Source of the DNA: Microvirga ossetica
Lineage (GTDB): Bacteria; Pseudomonadota; Alphaproteobacteria; Rhizobiales; Beijerinckiaceae
Reading direction: 5' to 3'
NCBI RefSeq assembly: GCF_002741015.1
Contig: NZ_CP016616.1
Coordinates: 851,501 to 915,500 of the forward strand
DNA: 64,000 nucleotides
Each line of letters starts with the position of its first letter. Position 1 is the first letter of the stretch. A program made the translations under genes and the position numbers. The notes under the pieces are model-generated. The model was not told the origin of the DNA. It searched no databases and saw only the letters and a list, made by a program, of their open reading frames with translations. Positions 25,509 through 34,528 of the stretch are shown here, in pieces.

Positions 25509-25697
25509 TATCTCGCTCGCGGTTCTGCTGCCCTCCGCTGGAGGGGCAATGTTGAAGTCCCTGCCCCACCTCCCGGATCGTCCGTTCAAACCGACTTTTG
25601 CTTGCTCGGCAACATCTCCAACATGTCGGGTTTGACAGGATGTCGCATCAAAATTTCAATTTTGCTTTTTCGGAGGGTGAACCCGTACCTTCACTTC

Positions 25698-26024
25698 ATG
25701 CCGGAATTTTCCCGGCCACTGAAAGGTATTGTTGAAGTGATTACGACTGCTCATTCCCCCAAACACCCGCTCCCGCCCGGATGCCTGCCGCGCGGCCTGT
25801 CCGAGGAACAAGCTGCATATTACATCGGCGTGAAATCTATTGAGACGTTTCGTAAGATGATCTGCGATGGTGAGATGCCTCAGCCTCGCAAAGCTCGTGG
25901 CCGCAATAGTTGGGATATTCGCGACCTCGACGACTATTACGACCGCCTCCCCTATCGTGAAGAAACGAATGGCCTCATCTCCATCTCCACGACGACAGTC
26001 ACTCACGACAACATGTGGGACTGA
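25698..26024 (+). CDS. Excisionase/AlpA-like helix-turn-helix protein
   Basis: A 108-residue protein starting MPEFSRPLKG. The central GLSEEQAAYYIGVKSIETFRKMICDGEMPQP is a MerR/excisionase-type helix-turn-helix. It is followed by GRNSWDIRDLDDYYDRLP, the strand and helix seen in AlpA/Xis-like proteins that read 'W-D-x-x-D-L-D'. It ends two bases before the integrase start, so the pair is one operon; a recombination directionality factor or repressor of the island is the natural inference. The frame opens 66 codons earlier, but that part is not protein-like. Confidence 0.7.
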   Translation: MPEFSRPLKGIVEVITTAHSPKHPLPPGCLPRGLSEEQAAYYIGVKSIETFRKMICDGEMPQPRKARGRNSWDIRDLDDYYDRLPYREETNGLISISTTTVTHDNMWD

Positions 26025-26026
26025 CC

Positions 26027-27262
26027 ATGCCGAGAGCAAAAACCAAGGCCCAACAGAAAACGCTCGATACAGCCAAGAAAGCGCTATCGAGCTTCATGTA
26101 CTGTTATCCGGAACTGTCCCGCCATGGGAAACTCACGGTGTTCTACTGGCGGGGGAAAGGCACCAAACGGGTTCGAATTAGAGATGAGATCGGCACGAAG
26201 GGATTCTCGGAGGTCTACTGGGCTATCCACGAGAACCGGCCTCTTCCAGAATCTGCTTTAACAACAATTATTGCGCCGCAGCCTGCACGGAAATCAATTG
26301 CAGAAAAGCCTACTCTTGGGTGGCTCATAAACCAGTATACGCACTCAACCAACCCACAATGGCGGAAGCTTAAGGAGAGCACGAAGAAATCGCGTAACAA
26401 TATCCTAAATCTCATTCGAGCCCAGTCGCACCCATCTATCGACGGCTACACATTTGCCGACTGGCCGCTCGATAAGTTTTCTCCGAAGTGGGTGAAATAT
26501 CTTCGCGACAGTCGCATCCGCTGGGAGGTCACTATTGAAGAGGGCGAGGAAGTTGAGGTGATGTCGAACACCGAGAGTGCGAACTCGTGGCTGAAGGTAT
26601 TGCGAGCGCTGTTCAAGTGGGCCGTGAACCACTCCGGGTTGGACATTCATGTTAATCCTACGCTGGGCATCTCTGCGTATCCGGGAAATTCTGATGGATT
26701 TTACTGCTGGTCGCCAGAAGATGTGGAAAAATTCCGCAACACGTATCCTATTGGTACAAAGGAACGTCTTGCTATGGAGTTGCTCATCCGGACCCTCCAA
26801 CGCAGGGGAGATATCGTCCGATTGGGTCGCCAGTGGCTCACGAAGGATAGCCAAGGTCGTTCAATCTTCAAATTTCGGCAGGAAAAGAATGGAGGTACCG
26901 CTAAAGCCGTTACGGCCTACGTCCCGTTCTTCGATGACTTACAACAGATCGTTGAGGCAACCTCAAGCGCAGGCGAGATGGTGTTCTTGGTATCTGAACG
27001 GGGCACCCCATGGGTGAAGGAGAGCTTCACGAACTGGTTCCGGGATGTATGCGACCATGCGGGACTACCGCAGTGCTCGGCTCATGGCCTCCGCAAGGCG
27101 GGGATCGTTGAACTCATTCGGCAGAACTATCCTAAGCGGCAGATCATGGCGATCAGCGGCCACACTACCGAGAAGCAGTTTGACCACTACGCTCGTTCCT
27201 ACATGCGGCAGCATGCTATGGAGCAGATGCTGGACGACTATAATGCTCGACAGGTTGCGTAA
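26027..27262 (+). CDS. Tyrosine recombinase / island integrase
   Basis: A 411-residue phage-type integrase. It has an N-terminal arm-binding region, a SAM-like core-binding region (LGWLINQYTHSTNPQWRKLK, with TESANSWLKVLRALFKWAV) and a catalytic domain. The catalytic residues visible are Arg in RTLQRRGDIVRL, the HGLRKAG box, and SGHTTEKQFDHYAR with His and the nucleophile Tyr. The ATG at 26027 follows the excisionase-like stop by two bases. It ends about 160 bases from the 3' end of tRNA-Phe, the expected position for an integrase that uses this tRNA gene as its attachment site. Confidence 0.9.
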   Translation: MPRAKTKAQQKTLDTAKKALSSFMYCYPELSRHGKLTVFYWRGKGTKRVRIRDEIGTKGFSEVYWAIHENRPLPESALTTIIAPQPARKSIAEKPTLGWLINQYTHSTNPQWRKLKESTKKSRNNILNLIRAQSHPSIDGYTFADWPLDKFSPKWVKYLRDSRIRWEVTIEEGEEVEVMSNTESANSWLKVLRALFKWAVNHSGLDIHVNPTLGISAYPGNSDGFYCWSPEDVEKFRNTYPIGTKERLAMELLIRTLQRRGDIVRLGRQWLTKDSQGRSIFKFRQEKNGGTAKAVTAYVPFFDDLQQIVEATSSAGEMVFLVSERGTPWVKESFTNWFRDVCDHAGLPQCSAHGLRKAGIVELIRQNYPKRQIMAISGHTTEKQFDHYARSYMRQHAMEQMLDDYNARQVA

Positions 27263-27284
27263 CCATTGAAGCCGGTACGAAAAT

Positions 27285-27307
27285 GCCGCCCCGTTGGGCG
27301 GCTTTTT
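27285..27307 (+). terminator. Rho-independent terminator after the integrase
   Basis: GCCGCC, short loop CCGTTG region, GGCGGC, then TTTTT; 22 bases after the integrase stop. Confidence 0.8.
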
Positions 27308-27425
27308 CGTATCCCAAGGGTGAACAGATCGTGTGCGATCTTTCGCACCTTGTGTTTCGCACCTCCGCAGATGCTCGGCAGCGGCGGCATCAAACCTTTG
27401 AGTTATAAGGATTAATATGAAGGAG

Positions 27426-27501
27426 TGGTGCCCAGGGGCGGAATCGAACCACCGACACTGCGATTTTCAGTCGCATGCTCTACCAACTGAGCTACCTGGG
27501 C
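27426..27501 (-). tRNA. tRNA-Phe (GAA)
   Basis: 76 bases including an encoded CCA. Acceptor GCCCAGG pairs with CCTGGGC. The D-arm AGCTCAGTTGGTAGAGC, anticodon arm TGCGA-CTGAAAA-TCGCA with anticodon GAA, and the T-arm GGTTCGATTCC are complete. The 3' end faces the integrase, marking the island boundary. Confidence 0.96.
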
Positions 27502-27604
27502 ATCCGATGCGCGGCGGAGCCGTGCGCGTCGTGGAGGGGTGTATAGTCAGACCTGCGCTCCATGTCCAGCACCCCGGCCGACAAAAGTTCGGGGAATTTT
27601 CGGC

Positions 27605-27808
27605 TCAGGCTTCCCGGTCGTCCTCGTCCTGGTCGGTTTCCTCGCTCTCGACGGCGGGAATCGCATAGGTTCCGGAGAGCCAGCGGTTCAGGTCGACATC
27701 GGCGCAGCGCTTGGAGCAGAAGGGCCGATAGGCCTGCTCCGCCGGCTTGCCGCAGATCGGGCATTTGCCGGACGACGTCAGGGGCTTGTTCTCGTTGGCA
27801 GCGTTCAT
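27605..27808 (-). CDS. yacG: YacG-family zinc-finger DNA gyrase inhibitor
   Basis: A 67-residue protein with the YacG four-cysteine zinc site: CPICGKPAEQAYRPFCSKRC, followed by DLNRWLSGTYAIP, the conserved segment after the finger, and an acidic tail. YacG binds the GyrB C-terminal domain in E. coli and inhibits gyrase. The start MNAANENK (27808) is the first Met compatible with the family length. It follows maf by 83 bases on the same strand, with tRNA-Phe beyond, an arrangement common in rhizobia. Confidence 0.9.
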   Translation of the reverse strand: MNAANENKPLTSSGKCPICGKPAEQAYRPFCSKRCADVDLNRWLSGTYAIPAVESEETDQDEDDREA

Positions 27809-27891
27809 TCCGCGCCTCCTTTCCTGAACCGGCAACGTGGTTGCCGCGCTCGTCCCGCGCAAGACCGGTTCACGGCGAGGGACAAAGGGCC

Positions 27892-28596
27892 TCAGGCCGC
27901 GTCGAGCCAGGTCGAGCGGACGGGATAGCCCTCCCCGTCGAGGAGCGCGGCCGCCTCGTAGAGCGGCAGCCCGACCACGTTCGAATAGGAGCCGACGAGC
28001 TTGACCACGAAGGTGCCGGCAAGCCCCTGGATGGCATAGCCGCCGGCCTTGCCGCGCCATTCGCCCGAGGCAAGATAGCGCTCGAACTCATCCCGCGACA
28101 GGCGCTTGAAGCGCACCCGCGTCTCCACGAAGCGTTCGCGGATCGTGTCCTTCGGCGTGATCAGGCAGATCGAGGTGTAGACCCGGTGCTGCCGGCCCGA
28201 GAGCAGGCGCAGGCAGGCGGCGGCCTCGTCGACCACCTCGGCCTTCGGCAGCACGCGCTTGCCGACCACCACCACCGTATCGGCCGAGAGAATGTAGGAA
28301 TCCTTCAGGTCCTCGCGGGTTCGGGCGACCCTGCGCGCCACTTCCGCCTTCGAGCGCGAGAGCCGTTTGGCGAGTTCCTTCGCGCCTTCGTTCTTCAGCG
28401 GCGTCTCGTCCACATCGGCAGGCAGAAGCGCGTCGGGCTCGATGCCGCCCTGCTGCAGCAGGGCAAGCCTGCGCGGCGAGGCCGATGCGAGAATGAGCTT
28501 CGGACGCCCGCTGGGATTCGAAACCTCGAAAGACGACGTCACTTCTCTCTCCACGCTGCGGGATCCGGCCGGACCCCTCGACCCCGGCGACAGCAT
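27892..28596 (-). CDS. maf: Maf-family nucleoside triphosphate pyrophosphatase
   Basis: A Maf/YhdE-type house-cleaning pyrophosphatase hydrolysing non-canonical or excess nucleotides. Its signature [18 protein letters not shown] and [34 protein letters not shown], and [31 protein letters not shown] are all in order. The annotated 234 residues include about 30 N-terminal residues not shared by the family; a GTG at V19 or a later start is possible. It follows pssA by 28 bases on the same strand. Whether it prefers dTTP/UTP or m7GTP cannot be told. Confidence 0.88.
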   Translation of the reverse strand: MLSPGSRGPAGSRSVEREVTSSFEVSNPSGRPKLILASASPRRLALLQQGGIEPDALLPADVDETPLKNEGAKELAKRLSRSKAEVARRVARTREDLKDSYILSADTVVVVGKRVLPKAEVVDEAAACLRLLSGRQHRVYTSICLITPKDTIRERFVETRVRFKRLSRDEFERYLASGEWRGKAGGYAIQGLAGTFVVKLVGSYSNVVGLPLYEAAALLDGEGYPVRSTWLDAA

Positions 28597-28624
28597 GGCA
28601 CCGGGGATAATTGAATCAAGCCGG

Positions 28625-29479
28625 TCAGGCGACCGGCGGCGGCTCGACGCCGGACGGGGACGGCTTGGCCTCGGCTTCGCGCAAGCTGTCCTGCTGTCCC
28701 AGCTTGCGGTAGCGCATCACGCTGACCGGGATCGTCAGCAGGAAGACGACTGTGATCAGGCTCAGCATTTCCCAGGGGAAGCTGATGAGCAGGCCGAAGG
28801 CCGCGACGGACAGGACGAAGATCGGCAGAACCCACTGGCGCGGCACGTACTTGCCCATGGTCTTTCCGGAATAGGTCGGGATCGTCGAGACCATGAGAAA
28901 GGCGATGCCGACCACATAGACGAGGATGACCGGCGCTACCGAGGAATCCTGGATCGGCGTGCCGAGGAAGGACAGGTAGAGCGGCAGCAGGGCACACATG
29001 GCGCCCATGGGGGCGGCCATGCCGACGAAGAAGTTCTTCTTCCATTCCGGCCGGTTGGGATCGTCGATCATGACGTTGAACCGGGCGAGGCGCAGAGCCG
29101 CCGCGATGGCGAGCACGATGGAGCCGATCCATCCGACCCGCCCCAGCTCGTGCAGGACGAAGCTGTAGATGATCAGCGCCGGGGTCACACCGAAATTCAG
29201 GAAGTCGGCCAGGGAGTCGAGTTCCGCGCCGAAGCGGGAGGTTCCCTTCAGGAGGCGGGCGATCCGCCCGTCGACGCCGTCGAGGAAGGCGGCGACGATC
29301 ACCGCAACGACGGCCCTCTCGTATTGCCCGTCGAAGGCCAGCCGGATCGCCCAGAGCCCGAGACAGAGGGCGATCAAGGTGATGATGTTCGGGGCGATCA
29401 TCCGGAACGGAACCGGCTTGAAGAGCCGCTTGCGCGGTTCGTTCGGATCCGGGGCGAAGGGCGGGAAAAGGTCACTCAT
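28625..29479 (-). CDS. pssA: CDP-diacylglycerol-serine O-phosphatidyltransferase
   Basis: A 284-residue inner-membrane enzyme making phosphatidylserine from CDP-diacylglycerol and serine. The CDP-alcohol phosphotransferase motif D-G-x2-D-G-x-x-A-R-x8-G-x3-D-x3-D is seen as [20 protein letters not shown] then LDSLADF. Six or more hydrophobic helices surround it (for example [30 protein letters not shown]). It is of the integral-membrane (type II) class. It lies between psd and maf on the same strand, giving consecutive genes for phosphatidylethanolamine synthesis. A 140-base spacer with a strong hairpin separates it from psd. Confidence 0.93.
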   Translation of the reverse strand: MSDLFPPFAPDPNEPRKRLFKPVPFRMIAPNIITLIALCLGLWAIRLAFDGQYERAVVAVIVAAFLDGVDGRIARLLKGTSRFGAELDSLADFLNFGVTPALIIYSFVLHELGRVGWIGSIVLAIAAALRLARFNVMIDDPNRPEWKKNFFVGMAAPMGAMCALLPLYLSFLGTPIQDSSVAPVILVYVVGIAFLMVSTIPTYSGKTMGKYVPRQWVLPIFVLSVAAFGLLISFPWEMLSLITVVFLLTIPVSVMRYRKLGQQDSLREAEAKPSPSGVEPPPVA

Positions 29480-29580
29480 GGCAACAACCTAGGAGGCACC
29501 AGCCCGACGGGCAAGCAGAGCTGGGCAGTTTGCGGGCTATGGGAGAAGCGCAAACTGCTGTGGACGGTTCCGTCCGGAAG

Positions 29581-29611
29581 GCCTGCAGGGAAGGTTTCCT
29601 TCCCTGCAGGC
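29581..29611 (-). terminator. Strong stem-loop after psd (14-bp stem, no U-tract)
   Basis: GCCTGCAGGGAAGG, three-base loop, CCTTCCCTGCAGGC, a perfect stem between psd and pssA. Without a T-run it is more likely an mRNA-stabilising or processing structure than a full terminator. Confidence 0.45.
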
Positions 29612-29619
29612 GAGTGATC

Positions 29620-30321
29620 TCAGCCCACCCGATACTGCCGGGCCGGCTCGTTGGCAGTCAGATCCGCCAGCACCGTCTCGCCCGCGACAGCCGTCTGGCC
29701 GAGCCCGACGAGAACCTGGGCGTTGAGCGGCACGAAGATGTCGAGGCGCGAGCCGAACCGGATCAGTCCGAAGCGCTCGCCGGTGCTTAAGTGGTCGCCG
29801 ATCTTGACGAAGGACACGATGCGGCGCGCCACGAGGCCCGCGATCTGGACCACGCCGATCTTGGTACCGGCCGTCTCGATGACGAGGGCGTTGCGCTCGT
29901 TGTCCTCGCTCGCCTTGTCGAGCTCGGCATTGAGAAAGAGGCCCGGCGTATAGAGGATCTGGGCGATCCGCCCGGTGACCGGCGAGCGGTTCACGTGGCA
30001 GTCGAACACGTTCATGAAGACCGAGATGCGGGTCATCGGCTCCGGCGGGAGATTGAGCTCGGCCGGGGGCACGGCGGTGGTGATGAGGTTCACCCGCCCG
30101 TCGGCGGGGGAAACCACGAGGCCTTCCCGGAGAGGCGTGACCCGCGGGGGATCGCGGAAGAAGTAGCAGACCCATACGGTCAGGATCGCACCGATCCAGC
30201 CCAGCGGCGACCACAGCCACGCCAAAACGATCGTCGCAAACAGCGCGATCAGGATGAAGGGATAGCCCTCCTTGTGGATCGGCACGAAGATGCGGCGCAT
30301 CGATTCCAGGATATCGGTCAT
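29620..30321 (-). CDS. psd: Phosphatidylserine decarboxylase proenzyme
   Basis: A 233-residue membrane-associated decarboxylase forming phosphatidylethanolamine. It belongs to the short proenzyme class. Self-cleavage at Gly190-Ser191 in [11 protein letters not shown] gives the pyruvoyl group. Other conserved parts are [29 protein letters not shown] and a pair of N-terminal membrane helices ([21 protein letters not shown]). It follows the Atm1-like exporter gene by 55 bases and precedes pssA, so synthesis of PS and its decarboxylation are encoded together. Confidence 0.93.
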   Translation of the reverse strand: MTDILESMRRIFVPIHKEGYPFILIALFATIVLAWLWSPLGWIGAILTVWVCYFFRDPPRVTPLREGLVVSPADGRVNLITTAVPPAELNLPPEPMTRISVFMNVFDCHVNRSPVTGRIAQILYTPGLFLNAELDKASEDNERNALVIETAGTKIGVVQIAGLVARRIVSFVKIGDHLSTGERFGLIRFGSRLDIFVPLNAQVLVGLGQTAVAGETVLADLTANEPARQYRVG

Positions 30322-30376
30322 ATTTTCTCAAGCCCTAGGAGCGTTTGATCGGGGATGGCAGGGGAACGCGCTTCCG

Positions 30377-32350
30377 TCAACCTGCCACGCTCTCGGGGCT
30401 GCGCTCTTCCGCCTCCGTCCGCTTGAGGGTTTCGCGGGCCAGATCCGCCTCGCGCTGGCGGTTCCACATGGCGGCATAGACGCCACCGTGGGCCAGCAGG
30501 CTCGCGTGATTGCCGCGCTCGACCACCCGCCCCTGGTCCAGAACGATGATCTCGTCTGCTCCGATGACTGTGGACAACCGATGGGCGATCACGAGGGTGG
30601 TGCGGCCGCGGCTGACCCTGTCCAGCGCGTCCTGGATCTCCTTCTCCGTGAAGGTATCGAGCGCCGAGGTCGCCTCGTCGAGCACCAGGATCGGCGGGCT
30701 TTTGAGAATGGTGCGGGCGATGGCCACGCGCTGTTTCTCGCCCCCTGAGAGCTTCAGGCCGCGCTCGCCCACCGGCGTGTCGTAGCCTTCCGGCAGCAGG
30801 CCGATGAAACGGTCGATCTGGGCAAGGCGTGCGGCCTCCCTCACCTCCTCCGGCGTCGCATCCCAACGGCCGTACTGGACATTGTAGCCGATGGTGTCGT
30901 TGAACAGCACCGTGTCCTGCGGGACCATGCCGATGACCTTGCGAAGCGAAGCCTGCTGCACCTCGGCGATGTCCTGGCCGTCAATGAGGATGCGGCCGCT
31001 GGTGGGCTCGTAGAAGCGGAACAGCAGGCGGGAGATGGTGGATTTGCCTGCACCCGAGGGGCCGACGATGGCGACCGTATGCCCGGCCGGCACCTCGAAG
31101 CTCACGCCCTTGAGGATCGGGCGTTCCGGGATATAGGCGAAATGCACGTCCTCGAAGCGTACGACACCTTCCGCCACCTGGAGCGGCCTGGCGCCAGGCC
31201 TGTCCTGGATCTCGGGGTTGCGCTCGATGATTGCGAACATGTCGTCGATATCGATCAGGGCCTGTTTGATCTCGCGATAGAGCATGCCCATGAAGTTCAG
31301 CGGGATATAGAGCTGCACCAGCATGGCGTTGACGAGCACGAAGCTGCCGATGGACGCGCGACCGGCGATGATGTCCTGCGCCGCCAGCACCATCACGACG
31401 GCCATGCCGATGGAGAAGATCACCGCCTGTCCGGCATTGAGCACGGCGAGCGAGGTATAGGTCTGCGTCGAGGCCTTCTCGAAGCCCGCCATGGAGCGGT
31501 CGTAGCGCGCGGCTTCCCGCTGCTCGGCTCCGAAATATTTGACGGTCTCGTAGTTGAGGAGCGAATCCACCGCCTTGGTGTTGGCATCCGTGTCGGAATC
31601 GTTCATCTGCCGGCGGATCTCGATCCGCCACTGGGTCGCCTTGTAGGTATAGGCGAGATAGATCACCACCATCACGAAGACGACAGCGGAATAGAGCCAG
31701 TTAAACTCCCAGGCGAGCAGGCCGAGCACGAGCAGGAACTCGAGGATCGTCGGGAGAAGCGTGAGCACCACGAGGCGCGACAGCTCCTCGATGCCCTCGC
31801 GCCCGCGCTCGAGCACCCGGGTCAGGCCGCCGGTCTTGCGCTCCAGGTGAAAGCGCAGGGACAGGCGGTGCATGTGCTCGAAGGTTTGCAGGGCGAGCTG
31901 TCTCACCGCATGCATGGCGACCTTGGCGAAGATGCCGTCGCGCACCTGGGTCAGCACCGCCATGAGAATGCGGGTGACGCCGTAGATGACCGTCAGCAGG
32001 ATCGGCGCTTTCCAGAGCCATGAACCGGCCGTGGCCGCGGCTTCCGGTCCCCCACTGGCGCCACCGGTGGCGGCCACCAGCGCATCCGTCGCCCATTTGA
32101 AGGCGAACGGCGTCACCATGGTCACCCCCTTCGCCACGAGCAGGAGCCCGAACGCTAGGAAGACCCGGCGCTGGAGATCAAGCCTGCCGTGCGGCCACAG
32201 GTAGGGCCAGAGTTTTTTCCAGGTAGCAGCCAGGCCGTTGGGCTCGGGCTCAGCAGCGCTCGTCGGGGGGACGGCGGTGGAGGGAGGCATCGGGGAGAAT
32301 CCAATCGAAATATCGGACCTCGATATAGGCGATTGCGGAGATGAATTCAC
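30377..32350 (-). CDS. Atm1/HMT-type ABC exporter (fused membrane and ATPase domains)
   Basis: A 657-residue half-transporter. Residues about 50-340 contain six membrane helices and the Atm1 hallmark LLNYETVKYFGAEQREAARYD. The nucleotide-binding domain has VAIVGPSGAGKSTISRLL (Walker A), LSGGEKQRVAIARTIL (signature) and ILVLDEATSALD (Walker B). Relatives (Atm1, NaAtm1) export glutathione-linked sulphur species or metal-glutathione conjugates; that substrate is inferred. The first about 30 residues are polar and the exact start is uncertain (an MPPS start at residue 17 is possible). It heads the leftward block with psd and pssA. Confidence 0.9.
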   Translation of the reverse strand: MNSSPQSPISRSDISIGFSPMPPSTAVPPTSAAEPEPNGLAATWKKLWPYLWPHGRLDLQRRVFLAFGLLLVAKGVTMVTPFAFKWATDALVAATGGASGGPEAAATAGSWLWKAPILLTVIYGVTRILMAVLTQVRDGIFAKVAMHAVRQLALQTFEHMHRLSLRFHLERKTGGLTRVLERGREGIEELSRLVVLTLLPTILEFLLVLGLLAWEFNWLYSAVVFVMVVIYLAYTYKATQWRIEIRRQMNDSDTDANTKAVDSLLNYETVKYFGAEQREAARYDRSMAGFEKASTQTYTSLAVLNAGQAVIFSIGMAVVMVLAAQDIIAGRASIGSFVLVNAMLVQLYIPLNFMGMLYREIKQALIDIDDMFAIIERNPEIQDRPGARPLQVAEGVVRFEDVHFAYIPERPILKGVSFEVPAGHTVAIVGPSGAGKSTISRLLFRFYEPTSGRILIDGQDIAEVQQASLRKVIGMVPQDTVLFNDTIGYNVQYGRWDATPEEVREAARLAQIDRFIGLLPEGYDTPVGERGLKLSGGEKQRVAIARTILKSPPILVLDEATSALDTFTEKEIQDALDRVSRGRTTLVIAHRLSTVIGADEIIVLDQGRVVERGNHASLLAHGGVYAAMWNRQREADLARETLKRTEAEERSPESVAG

Positions 32351-32417
32351 CCCGAGTCTGTAATTGTTCCAGCCTGTCGTGAGCGGCGCGCGGGTCGCGC
32401 CGGAGCCGGCGGCCCGC

Positions 32418-33776
32418 TCAGTTGCTCTTGGCCTCCTGATCGCCCGGCAGGACGAAGACCTGGCCGGGATAGATCAGGTCCGGGTTGCGGATCTGCTCCT
32501 GGTTCGCACCGTAGATCACGGTATAGCGCAGGCCCTTGCCGTAAACCCGCTGGCTGATCCGCCAGAGATTGTCGCCCCGGGAGACGATGGCCGTGTTGAT
32601 GTTCGGGATTACGACCGTTCCGGCACCAGCCACCTGCCCCTGGGGCATGCTCGAGGCCACGTCGCGCTGTGCCTGAGGCTGAGCGCCGCCGGAAGCCGCC
32701 TGTGCCGGGGTCGCCGACGAAGCGGGAACCCCAGGCTGGGCGGAGGCCACCTGGACCGGCACGTTGAAGCCCACTTCGGCGCGGGACCTGACGTTGCCCG
32801 AGACCGGATCGACATCGTCGAGGCGGATCCGGTAATCGCCCGGCTTCACGCCGCCGCCGATGGAGAACGACACTTTGCCGTCGCCGCCGGACCCGCCCGG
32901 CGCGATGAAGCTCTCGTTGAGGTAGAGGCGAATGGTGGCTCCCGGCGCAGAAAGGCCGGAGACGAAGAGCTTCCCCTCCTCCGCATCGACCGTGACGATC
33001 TTGATCTCGGGACGCGGCGTCGGCGCCGCAGGCTGAGCGGGAGGCGCCGGCGGGGAGTTCGGCGAAGCGGCGGCCTGCTGCTGCGGAGCGGGCTGTGACG
33101 TGGCTGGGTTCGCCTCGGCCGCCTTCGGCTCGGCCTTGGACTCGGCCTTGGGCTCGGCGGGCTTGGTCTCCGCCACCTTCTCCGGCGGCATCGGGTTCGA
33201 CAGCACGACCGTGGGCTTGTCCGGCGTCGTCAGCGTCACGAGGGGCCGCGTCTTGGCGTCGGCTATGACGACCGTCACGATCTGCTCGGACCGCTGGCGG
33301 GTGCCGTCGGGGGCGATGGATTGCAACGCGACCTGATGCGAGCCCGGCGGCAGGGGCGGCGGAACGATGGCGAACAGGCCCGAGGCATCCGCGGCGGCGC
33401 GGGCATGGACCTGGTCGCCCCTCAGGAGCTCGATGGTGGCCCCGGGCGCTGCACGCCCCGCGATCACGCTCTCCCCGTCGGGCTCCACCCGCACGAGGTC
33501 GAAGGACGGAACGATGGGCGCATCCTTGGCGGGGGCTGCAGGAGCCTCGCTCGGGGCGCCCGGCTTGGCCGCAGCCTGCTGGCTCGGATTCGGCTGGCCC
33601 GGCGCCGGCTGAGGCTCAGCGGGGTTCTGTGCCGTCTGCGCCGGAACCGCGTTCTGCGGCGCTTCAGTCCTGCCGGACCACGACCAGTAAAGCACTCCCA
33701 GGAGAACTGCGACAACGGCTGCAGCGGCGGCGCCGAGCAGCGCAAGAGTTCCTTTGATTTCCTTCGGATACGCCAT
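32418..33776 (-). CDS. LysM-domain membrane-anchored protein
   Basis: A 452-residue protein started at MAYPKEIKGTLALLG (33776). An N-terminal membrane anchor (LALLGAAAAAVVAVLLGVLYW) is followed by a long Pro/Ala/Glu-rich linker. Two Ig-like/bacterial repeat modules (residues near FDLVRVEPDGESVIAGRAAP and IKIVTVDAEEGKLFVSGLSA) come next. A C-terminal LysM (IVSRGDNLWRISQRVYGKG, then IRNPDLIYPGQVFVLP) should bind peptidoglycan. It is thus periplasmic, tied to the cell wall. Transcribed away from the LOG-family gene with 129 bases between. The start 18 codons earlier is not used by the anchor. Confidence 0.85.
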   Translation of the reverse strand: MAYPKEIKGTLALLGAAAAAVVAVLLGVLYWSWSGRTEAPQNAVPAQTAQNPAEPQPAPGQPNPSQQAAAKPGAPSEAPAAPAKDAPIVPSFDLVRVEPDGESVIAGRAAPGATIELLRGDQVHARAAADASGLFAIVPPPLPPGSHQVALQSIAPDGTRQRSEQIVTVVIADAKTRPLVTLTTPDKPTVVLSNPMPPEKVAETKPAEPKAESKAEPKAAEANPATSQPAPQQQAAASPNSPPAPPAQPAAPTPRPEIKIVTVDAEEGKLFVSGLSAPGATIRLYLNESFIAPGGSGGDGKVSFSIGGGVKPGDYRIRLDDVDPVSGNVRSRAEVGFNVPVQVASAQPGVPASSATPAQAASGGAQPQAQRDVASSMPQGQVAGAGTVVIPNINTAIVSRGDNLWRISQRVYGKGLRYTVIYGANQEQIRNPDLIYPGQVFVLPGDQEAKSN

Positions 33777-33905
33777 GGGGCTTTTTCTCGAACGCGGCAC
33801 TTTCGTGCATTTAAACCGTTTATCTTTCAAAAGGCTACGGCCATAAAGGACAAATTAATCCTCTACGACTCAGCGCGGGAGGCTCCCAGTCTCCGCGAGA
33901 TACCG

Positions 33906-34514
33906 ATGCAATCCACCAAACCTGTTAGATCCATTTGTGTTTACTGCGGCTCCGGCTTCGGGGACGACCCGGTTTTCGCCGAGAATGCGGCGGCATTGGG
34001 CCGCGCCATGGCCGAGCGCGGCATCAACCTTGTCTATGGCGGCGGCAATGTGGGCCTCATGGGCACCGTGGCGCAATCCGTTCTCGACAGCGGCGGCCAT
34101 GTGACGGGAATCATTCCGGATTTCCTGAAATCCCGGGAAAAGCTCCTCGAGGACGTGCAGGAAACCATCGTCGTGCCCGACATGCACACCCGCAAGCGTC
34201 TGATGTTCGAGAAGGCCGACGCCTTCGTCGCCATGCCCGGGGGAATCGGGACCCTGGAGGAACTCGTCGAGCAGATGACCTGGTCGCAGCTCGGACGGCA
34301 CACCAAGCCGATCCTGATGCTCAGCACCAAGGGCTTCTGGAAGCCGCTCCTCACCCTCATCGCCCATATGCGCGAACAGGGTTTCATCCGCCCCGGACTG
34401 GAGCTCAACTATCTCGTCGCCGAACGTGTCGAGGAGGTCATCCCGATGCTGGAAGCCTCCGCGCGGCGGGTGGGAATCGTCGAGAATGCGGACATGATCG
34501 AGACGAAGTTTTAG
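33906..34514 (+). CDS. LOG-family nucleotide phosphoribohydrolase (TIGR00730)
   Basis: A 202-residue Rossmann-fold protein of the LOG/YvdD type, which cleaves nucleoside 5'-monophosphates such as cytokinin ribotides to base and ribose-5-phosphate. Seen are ICVYCGSGFGDDP, NLVYGGGNVGLMG and the catalytic PGGIGTLEELVEQMTW. The start at MQSTKPVRS (33906) gives the normal length; upstream open frame to 33321 is antisense to the LysM gene. In bacteria the natural substrate is usually unknown, and AMP nucleosidase activity is an alternative. Confidence 0.88.
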   Translation: MQSTKPVRSICVYCGSGFGDDPVFAENAAALGRAMAERGINLVYGGGNVGLMGTVAQSVLDSGGHVTGIIPDFLKSREKLLEDVQETIVVPDMHTRKRLMFEKADAFVAMPGGIGTLEELVEQMTWSQLGRHTKPILMLSTKGFWKPLLTLIAHMREQGFIRPGLELNYLVAERVEEVIPMLEASARRVGIVENADMIETKF

Positions 34515-34528
34515 GCGGATGGCTGTTC

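Noticed and set aside
24943..25569. N-terminal extension of the istA frame
   Set aside because: Lies largely outside the IS boundary at 25054 and is not transposase-like; the frame is open by chance.
1..27425. Second attachment site (copy of the tRNA-Phe 3' end)
   Set aside because: Reading the region by eye I found no convincing repeat of the tRNA-Phe end; the left border is probably outside the window.
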